64,000 nt of DNA, from contig NZ_CP068985.1 of assembly GCF_019397265.1 (NCBI RefSeq), positions 7,807,001-7,871,000 on the forward strand, written 5' to 3'. The notes beneath the pieces were generated by a model, which saw nothing but the letters and a program-made list of their open reading frames with translations, was not told the DNA's origin and made no database searches. Shown one piece after another: positions 27,032 to 34,362 of the stretch. Source of the stretch: Nonomuraea coxensis DSM 45129. Lineage in GTDB: Bacteria > Actinomycetota > Actinomycetes > Streptosporangiales > Streptosporangiaceae. Within the stretch, counting starts at the first letter, position 1, and each line of letters begins with the position of its first letter. Position numbers and translations under genes: made by a program.

Positions 27032-29374
27032 ATGAATTTCTGCCTGAGCGACCTCGTTCCACCGTTGAGGTGGAGCGACGCGTCGACGATCACGCTGTTG
27101 ACCGGGCAGCCGGATCTGCCGGACGCGTGGTGGCGCACCCTGCCCGTGCCGCACGTCCTCGCCGCGATCGGCCCCGAGGCCCTGGCCGAGCTGCTCACGG
27201 AGATCGCCCTTGAGCACTGGCCCGCGGCGGCGGTGGGCGACGTGCTGCCCGCGTTGCACGTCCTCGACCCCGAGGAGGCCGACGAGCCGCCGGTCGCCAT
27301 CGCGCTGGACCGTGCCGGATCGTGGACGGGGCTGCTCGCGCTGACCGGGCGAGAGCTGGCCGACCAGCCGTTCATCAGGGCGCGGCCGGTGCTGAGCACG
27401 TTGTTCGCGGCGGTGTTCACGCGGCTGGCGCAGCCGCTGCCCCTCCCCGCGGCTCCCGAAGCCCCGGCAGTCCCCGAGACTCCCGAGGCGGACGAGCCCG
27501 CGGCCGCGCACACCGCATCCGCGCGGGCCTCCACGGGCCCTCAGCCCCCCGCGGCGCCGGCCGAGGACTCCGAGCGGGTGGCGTCGGAACAGGCCCCCGT
27601 CCAGGGACTCGCCTCCGTGGCCCCCGCAGAGGAGGCCCCCGCAGAGGAGGCCCCCGCGGAGGAGGCCCCCACGGAGGAGGCCGACCGCGCCGAGGAACAC
27701 GAGGCCCCCGGGCACGCCGCTCCGGCCGAGCCGGGCGACGCCCCCGCGGACGCAGCTCGCGCCGAGGACGGCGAAGTCCTTGAGGAGGCCGTATCCGGCG
27801 CCGAGGAGGACGAAGCTCCCGCGGACGCGGCTCGTGCGGAGGACGGCGGAACCCCTGAGGGTGCCGCATCCGGCGCCGAGGGCGGCGAAGCACCTGGGGA
27901 CGACGTGGGCGGCGGTGAGGAGGGAGAGCCGGCGGCGCACGCCTTCGCCGCTGTGGGGCAGGCGCCGGCGCACGCCTTCGCCGCCTCGCGTTCCTCCGAG
28001 GACGGGGCGCCGGCGCACGCCTTCGCCGCCGCCGCGGAGGAGGCCGGGCGGCCGGTGCTGGACGCGGACGCCGAGCCCGCCGCCGACGCCGGTGACGGGC
28101 CCGAGCCCACGCCGGACTCCGTCGAGGAGCCCGCTCCTGAGCCCGCCGCCGCCGAGGCCGAGGCCCTGGAGGCGGACGGCCCGGCGTCCGGCGCTCCCAC
28201 CGAGGACGACGAGGTGGAGAGCCAGGAGGACCAGGGAGCCCAGGAACTGCCCGAGCTGATCGAGGCCGCTTTCGCCGGCCTGGACGACAAGAGCTGGGCC
28301 GTGGCCCAGAACCGGGTCTTCACCGACGAGCCGTCGGCGGTGGACCAGCTCGCCAAGCTGTTCGCCGTCCCCCCGTCGGAGATCACGGCCACAGAGGAGG
28401 ACTTCCGCGTCCGCCTCGGCGAGTGGCTGGACAGCGACGAGGCCGCCCCCTTCCGGGCGCACCTGGACGAGCTGCGCAGAACGCTCGGTCCGGAGGCCCC
28501 GAAGGAGCGGGTGATCGGCGCGGCCGACTGGCACAGGACGGAGATCCGCGCCCTGGAGGTCCCCGCCTGGCAGGTCGTGCTGGCGACCCTCCCCGGCAAG
28601 CAGGCGGTGCTGGCCGCGCCGGCCGTCCAGGCGGCCCCGCCGCCCCCGGTCGACCTGCCGCCCCCTCCTCCCCCGAGGCTCGACCCGGTGCTGCACTTCG
28701 ACGCGCCGCGGCAGCCGCCGATGGACATGCCGCCGCAGTCGGCGTTCGGGCCGGTGCCGCTGCCGCCGTCGCCGCCTCCCGGGCCGCCGCAGTTCCAGGC
28801 GTTCAAGCCGGTGGCGTCCCACGAGCAGAACGGCGGCTCGGGCGAGCAGAAGCCGTACCAGCCGCTGAAGGACGTCTCGCAGACCAGGCGCTGCTTCCGC
28901 CAGCCGGACGGCCGCTGGTGGTTGCGCGTGGACGTGACCGCCGAGCAGATGGCGGGCGGCGAGTGCGCGCTGCCGACGGGCTTCGCGGCGTACCTGGGGC
29001 TGTCGCCGGGTGAGACGAGGACGGTCAGGAGCGCCGCGGGCGAGCTGACCATGACCTGGCACGGCCGCCCGGTGCTGGAGTCGATCGAGCACCTGCTCGG
29101 GGACGTGGGCGCGCGCGAGGGCGGGCACCTGTTCCTCACGCTGTCGGACGAGGGCGTGCTGCGGGCCAGGCACCTGCCGGTGGCCGCGCAGGGCGCCGAG
29201 AAGATCACCAAGGCGCTGCGCCTGGTCGGCTACACCGCCCCGGGCGGCACCCGTGACCAGGCGGCGCGGGTGATCGCGACGAGGATCGGCATGACGGGCC
29301 CGGTCAGTCTGCCGGACCTGCTCACCAGGCTCCGCGAGCGCGGGGACCGCGACCTGCTCGCCCTGCTGGACTGA
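27032..29374 (+). CDS. Module protein A: paralog of C with decayed sigma-4-like helix-turn-helix and acidic linker
   Basis: I do not recognise a named family. The 780-residue product has a conserved N-terminal domain (1-135, starting MNFCLSDLVPPLRW), an acidic Ala/Glu/Pro linker (about 136-405, with EEAPAEEAP and PAHAFAA repeats), a segment aligning with the sigma-region-4-like part of protein C but without the consensus (about 405-520), a proline-rich stretch (530-605) and a C-terminal domain (609-780, with LPTGFAAYLGLSPG at 647-660 and RERGDRDLLALL at the end). ATG 27032 is set by alignment with the MNLSLSDL start of C; a GTG at 27011 is also open. It is followed after three bases by the helicase gene. 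Confidence 0.8.
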   Translation: MNFCLSDLVPPLRWSDASTITLLTGQPDLPDAWWRTLPVPHVLAAIGPEALAELLTEIALEHWPAAAVGDVLPALHVLDPEEADEPPVAIALDRAGSWTGLLALTGRELADQPFIRARPVLSTLFAAVFTRLAQPLPLPAAPEAPAVPETPEADEPAAAHTASARASTGPQPPAAPAEDSERVASEQAPVQGLASVAPAEEAPAEEAPAEEAPTEEADRAEEHEAPGHAAPAEPGDAPADAARAEDGEVLEEAVSGAEEDEAPADAARAEDGGTPEGAASGAEGGEAPGDDVGGGEEGEPAAHAFAAVGQAPAHAFAASRSSEDGAPAHAFAAAAEEAGRPVLDADAEPAADAGDGPEPTPDSVEEPAPEPAAAEAEALEADGPASGAPTEDDEVESQEDQGAQELPELIEAAFAGLDDKSWAVAQNRVFTDEPSAVDQLAKLFAVPPSEITATEEDFRVRLGEWLDSDEAAPFRAHLDELRRTLGPEAPKERVIGAADWHRTEIRALEVPAWQVVLATLPGKQAVLAAPAVQAAPPPPVDLPPPPPPRLDPVLHFDAPRQPPMDMPPQSAFGPVPLPPSPPPGPPQFQAFKPVASHEQNGGSGEQKPYQPLKDVSQTRRCFRQPDGRWWLRVDVTAEQMAGGECALPTGFAAYLGLSPGETRTVRSAAGELTMTWHGRPVLESIEHLLGDVGAREGGHLFLTLSDEGVLRARHLPVAAQGAEKITKALRLVGYTAPGGTRDQAARVIATRIGMTGPVSLPDLLTRLRERGDRDLLALLD

Positions 29375-29377
29375 GCC

Positions 29378-31195
29378 GTGCCGCGGCTCGCGATCGGCCC
29401 TGAGTTTCCCAGGGAGCTCAGCGCACTGGCCCAGCCGGTGCGCAGGGACGCCGTGGTCGCGCTGCGCCGGTTCCTGCTCAACGTGGCCGGGGCCCCGCAT
29501 CCCGAGCGGGTGCGGGGCGCCCGGGACCCGCGGGTGGCCACGCTCCGGCTGGCCGACGGGCACCGGGGGGTGGTGGTGCGCAGGCGGGACGTCTACTGGC
29601 TGCGTACGGTGCTGCCGGACGCCTCGGCCTGGTCGTACGCCCGCCGCCACCGCTACAGCGTCAACCCCGTCCTCGGGGTGGTCGAGGAGTGGGACGCCGA
29701 GGCCCTGGAACGTGTCGAGCCCGCCTTACGCCGCTCGGCGCGCTCGGCCGGGCTGTTCGCGCCGGTGTGCGACGGCGACCTGCTCTCGCTCGGCCTGGAC
29801 GTGCGCGCTCTGCCGTTGTTCCGCCTGATCACGACCGAGGCCGACGTGGCCGCGCTCGAACCGCTGCTGCCGCCCACCCAGCACCTGCCGCTCGCGGTGC
29901 TGGCCAGGGGCGGCTCGCTGGCGGAGGCGTGGCGCGAGCTGGACTCCTGGCGGGCCGCCGACGAGGCGGGCCCGATCGATCCCGACGACCTCTACGCGGC
30001 CCTGCGCCGCACCCCCGACCAGGCCGCGTTCGCGGCCGACAAGGTGGCACTGGACCGGGTGCTGGGGGCGCCGGAGTGGTGCACGTTCCTGCATCCGGCG
30101 CAGCACCGGCTGGCCAAGGCGCCCCGCTACGATCGTCCCGTGCTGGTCGTCGGCGGCGCGGGCACCGGCAAGACCGTGGTCGCCCTGCACCGCGCCGCGT
30201 ACCTCGCCGCGCACGGCAGCGGCCCCGTCCTGCTGGTCACGTTCTCGCAGGGCCTGGCCGAGGAGCTGTCGGCGCGGCTCGACACGCTCATCGAGGACGA
30301 GATCGTGCGCAAGCGGATCGAGGTGGACAATCCCGAACGGCTGGCGCTGCGCATCGTGGCCGACGCGGAGGGCCGCCGTCCCGCGCTGGTCGGGCCGGGG
30401 GCGCGGACCCTCGCCCAGCTCACCGACGAGGCGCTGCGGCTGCTGTCGTTGTCCACCGGTGACCTGCTGGACGACGTGGAGCCGGGGCGCAAGCCGTACC
30501 GGCACGTGGTGGTGGACGAGGCGCAGGACGTCAGCCCGGCGCAGTGGCGGCTGCTGCGGGCGGTCGCGCCGCACGCGCCGGACGACCTGTTCGTGGTGGG
30601 CGATCCGCACCAGCGGGTCACCGACACGCGGGTGGCGCTCGGCGCGGTGGGGATCCCGGCCGAGCAGCACACGCTGAAGGTCACCTACCGGCTGCCGCAG
30701 GAGCTGCTGTCGTTCGTGGTCCGGCTGCGCGGCGGTGGCCTCGCGACGGGGCTGGCGAGGAGCGCGACCGGCATGTACGGCTACCGCGCCACGCGCAACG
30801 GCGAGCGGCCGCTCGTCCGGGCGTACGAGTCGGCCGAGGAGGAGCTGGCCGGGCTGCGCGCCATGGTCGAGTCGTGGCTGGCCGACGGGGTGCCGCCGGG
30901 CGAGATCGCGGTCGGCGCGCGGACGACGCGGCTGGTGAGGCAGGCCAGGAAGGCGCTGGAGGGCCTGGACGTGCGGGCCGCGACCTTCCAGCATCTGAAG
31001 GGGCTGGAGTTCGAGCGGGTGGCGCTCGTCGGCGTGGCGGAGGGCGTGGTGCCCGAGCCGCCTCCCGAGGATCCCGGCGCGCGGGCCAGATTTTTGGGGC
31101 GCGAGCGGAGCATACTGTTCGTCGCCTGCACCCGCGCCCGTGCCATGCTCTATATCTCCCATTACGGAAGAGGCAGCCCCTTTTTACCACTCTGA
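29378..31195 (+). CDS. Module protein B: RelE-like domain fused to UvrD/Rep-type SF1 helicase
   Basis: The 605-residue product has an N-terminal ~105-residue domain whose pattern (HPERVRGARDPRVATLRL, VYWLRTVLPDASAWSYARR, RYSVNP) recalls RelE/ParE-like folds seen fused to UvrD-type helicases. A linker leads to an SF1 ATPase with Walker A GGAGTGKT (259-266), Walker B VVVDEAQD (377-384), motif III VVGDPHQR, motif IV-like TYRLPQ (436-440), motif V HLKGLEF (539-545) and motif VI ILFVACTRAR (579-588). It is compact, with little room for the 1B/2B subdomains of full UvrD. It starts three bases after A and is 47 bases upstream of C, so the three are probably co-transcribed. Confidence 0.85.
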   Translation: MPRLAIGPEFPRELSALAQPVRRDAVVALRRFLLNVAGAPHPERVRGARDPRVATLRLADGHRGVVVRRRDVYWLRTVLPDASAWSYARRHRYSVNPVLGVVEEWDAEALERVEPALRRSARSAGLFAPVCDGDLLSLGLDVRALPLFRLITTEADVAALEPLLPPTQHLPLAVLARGGSLAEAWRELDSWRAADEAGPIDPDDLYAALRRTPDQAAFAADKVALDRVLGAPEWCTFLHPAQHRLAKAPRYDRPVLVVGGAGTGKTVVALHRAAYLAAHGSGPVLLVTFSQGLAEELSARLDTLIEDEIVRKRIEVDNPERLALRIVADAEGRRPALVGPGARTLAQLTDEALRLLSLSTGDLLDDVEPGRKPYRHVVVDEAQDVSPAQWRLLRAVAPHAPDDLFVVGDPHQRVTDTRVALGAVGIPAEQHTLKVTYRLPQELLSFVVRLRGGGLATGLARSATGMYGYRATRNGERPLVRAYESAEEELAGLRAMVESWLADGVPPGEIAVGARTTRLVRQARKALEGLDVRAATFQHLKGLEFERVALVGVAEGVVPEPPPEDPGARARFLGRERSILFVACTRARAMLYISHYGRGSPFLPL

Positions 31196-31242
31196 TCACA
31201 TAGTCTGAACTGCGGATACTTCCCATTGCCGGTTGGACCTCA

Positions 31243-33087
31243 ATGAACCTCAGCCTGAGCGACCTCGCGCCACCCGTGCGCTGGACCTCCCCTGGGCAGG
31301 TCGCGCCTGTCCTGGAGGAGCCACAGCTGCCCGAGGCCTGGTGGCAGGCGCTCCCCCTCGACCGTGCCTGCGCCGTCGTCGGCACGCAGACCGTGGCCGG
31401 CCACCTGGCCGACCTCGCCGTGGCCTTCTGGGGGCACCTGCAACTGGGCGACGTCCTGCCGCTGCTGCGCTTCTCCGACCCCGCCGAGGCCGAGCGGACG
31501 CCGGAGACGCTGGGCAAGGACGTGGTGCAGAAACTGTTCACCGGCGTGTTCGAGCGGCTGCTCGAACCCGTCCCCGAGGCGGCCCCGGCCCCCGCCCGCC
31601 CGGACCGGCCGCTCCCCGAGGTGATCGACGAGCTGTTCGCCACGCTCGACGACCGGCAGCGCGCCATCGCCCGCGACCGCCTGTACGCCGCGCAGCGCGC
31701 CACGCTGGACGAGCTGGCGCAGCGGTTCTCGGTGACGCGCGAACGCATCAGGCAGATCGAGCGCGACCTGCGCGACCACGTCGAGAGCTGGCTGGCCGGC
31801 CAGGACGCCGCGCCGCTCGTGGCGCACGTGACGTGGCTGCGCGGCCGGCTCGGCTCGGCCGCGCCCGCCGACGACCTCCAGGCCACCGTGCCCTGGCACC
31901 GTACCGAGCTGCGTTCCCTGGGCATTCCCGCCTGGCGTTTCGTGCGCACGCTGCTGACCGGCTACGAGCAGTCCGACGGCTGGCTGGTCGCGGGCGGGGC
32001 CGACGAGCTGCGCGAGAAGACCCGCCAGCTCTTCACCGACGGCCCGCGCCCGATCGGCGAGGCCGTGGCCATGGTGTCCCAGCTCGGCGTGCGCGAGGAC
32101 GTCGCCGAGCGGTGGATCCTGGACGTGCCGCACCTGCGCGTGCTGGGGCAGCACGTGGTGCCGTGGCCGCGCAGCATCAACGAGAAGGCCGAGGCGGTGC
32201 TCGCGGTGGCCGGCACGCCGCTGTCGCCCGAGGAGATCCAGGAGCGCATCGGCGAGGACTACAGCCTGGTCGGCATCCGCAACCAGCTCACCGCCGACGA
32301 CCGCTTCCTGCGGGTCGACCGCAACAAGTACGGCCTGACCCGCTGGGGCGGCGACGAGTACCTCGGCATCAGGGAGATGATCGCCCGCGAGATCGAGCGG
32401 GCGGGCGGCGAGGCGTCGGTCTCCACGATCGTGACGAACCTGACCTCCCGCTACGACGTCAGCGAGAGCTCGGTGCGCGCCTACTCGGGCGGCCCGGGGT
32501 TCGAGCGGACGCAGCGGGGCTGGATCCGGGTGGCGGGCACCTCGCCGAGCGGGGAGTCCGAGCCGTACCAGCCGCGCAAGGACGTCTCGCTGACCCGGCG
32601 CAGCTTCCGCTCCCGCGACGGGCGCTGGTGGCACCGGGTGGACGTCAACGCCGAGCATCTGCGCGGGTCGGGCTCGCCGCTGCCGACGGGGTTCGCGGCG
32701 TACCTGGGGATGGCGCCCGGCGGGCAGCTCACGGCCTCGGCGACGTCCGGCGACGTGGTGATCAGCTGGCACAACCAGCCCACCATGGGGTCGATCCGCA
32801 ACGTGCTGGCCGAGTACAAGGCGAGCGAGGGCGACCACGTCTTCCTGACCGTCTCCGACGGCGGCGAGCTGCTGACCCGCTACCTGCCGGCCGCGCCGGT
32901 CGGGATGCCGCCCGTCAACCGGGCCCTCTACCTGCTCGGCTACACCGCTCCCGTCAGCTCGGAGATGGAGGGCCTGCGGCTGATCGGGGCCAGGATCGGG
33001 CTGCCCGACACGGCGGCGCGCGAGGAGATCCTCGGGCGGCTGCGCGAGCGCGGCGACCGCGACATCCTCGGTTTCCTGGGCGGATGA
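31243..33087 (+). CDS. Module protein C: sigma-region-4-like helix-turn-helix protein with two winged helices
   Basis: The 614-residue product shares its N-terminal (1-110) and C-terminal (441-614) domains with protein A. Between them is a sigma-70 region 4-like helix-turn-helix (about 126-185) containing VTRERIRQIE at 164-173, the hallmark of promoter -35 readers. Two further winged-helix-like segments follow (about 310-368 and 373-430), resembling HARE-HTH/RNAP-delta-type domains. There is no region 2, so it is not a complete sigma factor. It should bind DNA and possibly RNA polymerase. C-terminal landmarks: LPTGFAAYLGMAPG (480-493) and RERGDRDILGFL (601-612). Confidence 0.82.
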   Translation: MNLSLSDLAPPVRWTSPGQVAPVLEEPQLPEAWWQALPLDRACAVVGTQTVAGHLADLAVAFWGHLQLGDVLPLLRFSDPAEAERTPETLGKDVVQKLFTGVFERLLEPVPEAAPAPARPDRPLPEVIDELFATLDDRQRAIARDRLYAAQRATLDELAQRFSVTRERIRQIERDLRDHVESWLAGQDAAPLVAHVTWLRGRLGSAAPADDLQATVPWHRTELRSLGIPAWRFVRTLLTGYEQSDGWLVAGGADELREKTRQLFTDGPRPIGEAVAMVSQLGVREDVAERWILDVPHLRVLGQHVVPWPRSINEKAEAVLAVAGTPLSPEEIQERIGEDYSLVGIRNQLTADDRFLRVDRNKYGLTRWGGDEYLGIREMIAREIERAGGEASVSTIVTNLTSRYDVSESSVRAYSGGPGFERTQRGWIRVAGTSPSGESEPYQPRKDVSLTRRSFRSRDGRWWHRVDVNAEHLRGSGSPLPTGFAAYLGMAPGGQLTASATSGDVVISWHNQPTMGSIRNVLAEYKASEGDHVFLTVSDGGELLTRYLPAAPVGMPPVNRALYLLGYTAPVSSEMEGLRLIGARIGLPDTAAREEILGRLRERGDRDILGFLGG

Positions 33088-33108
33088 CGCCCGGCTAGGC
33101 TCGGGAGA

Positions 33109-34254
33109 ATGCTGCGGATCCACGACACGCGCGCCGGTCAGGTCGTCCCGCTCCGGCTCGGCAGGCTGGTGCGGATCCACGTCTGCGGGCCCGCGGCCGA
33201 CCGGCGGGCCCATGTCGGCGACCTGCGCGCGTACGTGCTGGCCGACCTGGTGCGGCGGGTCCTGGAGCGGGGGCGGGCGCGCGTGCTGGCCTGCCGGCCG
33301 ATCATGGACGTCGGCGCGGCCCGCGCCCACGAGGACGCCTTCCGCGCCGACGCCACCGCGCTCAACATCCGGCCGCCGGAGCACGCGCCGCAGGCGAGCG
33401 AGAACGCCGGGAGCGTGGTCGAGCTGATCGCGAAGCTGGTCGAGCGCGGCCACGCCTACGCGCTGCCGGACGGCTCGGTCTTCTTCGACGCGCGCACGTT
33501 CCCTGCCTACGGCGAGCTCTCCGGCGACGGGCCGGCGGAGCCCGGGGACGCCGATCCGCGCGGGCGCTTCCCCGCCGACTGGGCCCTGTGGGAGCCCGGC
33601 GACGGCCCCTGGGACTCGCCGTGGGGGCGCGGGCTCCCCGGCAGGCACGTCGCGTGCTCGGCCCTGTCGCTGCGCTTCCTCGGCCCGGCCGTCGACCTGC
33701 ACCTCGGCGGCATCGACCGGTGCTTCCCCCATGACGAGGCCGAGCGGGCGCAGTCCGAGGCGGCGACCGGGCACGAGGTGGTCCGGCACTGGGTGCACGG
33801 TGAGCGCCTGCTGTTCGACGGACGCGAGCCGGACGGGTCCGCGGGCGGCGCGGTGCTGCTGCCGGACGTGACGGCGGCCGGCCTCGACCCGCTGGCGCTG
33901 CGGACGGCGTTCCTGGAGCACCACTACCGCCGGCGGCTCGACCTCACCTGGGACCTCCTGCGGGCCGCCGACCGCACGCTGCGGCGCTGGCGCTCGCGGG
34001 TCGCCGCGTGGGCCGAGTCGCCCAGCGCGCCGATGGCGTCCGGGTACGTGGAGCGGGTGGAGGCGGCGCTCGGCGACGACCTCGACACCCCGGCGGCGCT
34101 GCGCGTGCTGGGCGAGCTCGAACGCGACGAGTCGCTGCCTCCCGGGGCGAAGCTGGAGGCGTTCCTGCACGTCGACCAGGTGCTCGGGCTCGACCTGTCG
34201 ATCGACATCGGCAGGGCGCCGACGCTGCCCGCGGGCGATCAGACCTGGGCATGA
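33109..34254 (+). CDS. Cysteinyl-tRNA synthetase-like protein without KMSKS
   Basis: The 381-residue product follows the CysRS/MshC fold: HVCGPAADRRAHVGDLRAYV (24-43) corresponds to the CPTVYD...HIGH region, with HVGD in place of HIGH. Zinc-ligand equivalents are C26, C183 (HVACSALS), H208 and an acidic residue near 212. The expected KMSKS loop, after WVHGERLLFDG, reads REPDGSAGGA, so the ATP-activating lysines are missing. It is shorter than CysRS (about 460) and distinct from MshC. It starts 21 bases after module gene C. It may activate or bind cysteine differently, or be a sensor. Confidence 0.78.
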   Translation: MLRIHDTRAGQVVPLRLGRLVRIHVCGPAADRRAHVGDLRAYVLADLVRRVLERGRARVLACRPIMDVGAARAHEDAFRADATALNIRPPEHAPQASENAGSVVELIAKLVERGHAYALPDGSVFFDARTFPAYGELSGDGPAEPGDADPRGRFPADWALWEPGDGPWDSPWGRGLPGRHVACSALSLRFLGPAVDLHLGGIDRCFPHDEAERAQSEAATGHEVVRHWVHGERLLFDGREPDGSAGGAVLLPDVTAAGLDPLALRTAFLEHHYRRRLDLTWDLLRAADRTLRRWRSRVAAWAESPSAPMASGYVERVEAALGDDLDTPAALRVLGELERDESLPPGAKLEAFLHVDQVLGLDLSIDIGRAPTLPAGDQTWA

Positions 34255-34362
34255 ACCGGCAGATCCCGCCAATCGGCTGCGAAGGCGGACGAAGGTGTCC
34301 GGAGTAGTGATCATGGGCTGCCAGACTTGGTGCCAGTTCCGCGAAGTTGGAGGTGTCGGCCG

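Noticed and set aside
26960..29650. An 896-residue minus-strand frame opposite module gene A
   Set aside because: Low-complexity Arg/Gly-rich shadow; the plus-strand protein aligns with a paralog.
33109..34254. MshC (mycothiol ligase) identity for the CysRS-like gene
   Set aside because: MshC keeps HxGH and a KMSKS-like loop and has a different N-terminus; both motifs are altered or missing here.
31240..34314. A 1024-residue frame on the minus strand opposite module gene C and the CysRS-like gene
   Set aside because: Its composition is the usual antisense shadow and the plus-strand genes have clear motifs.
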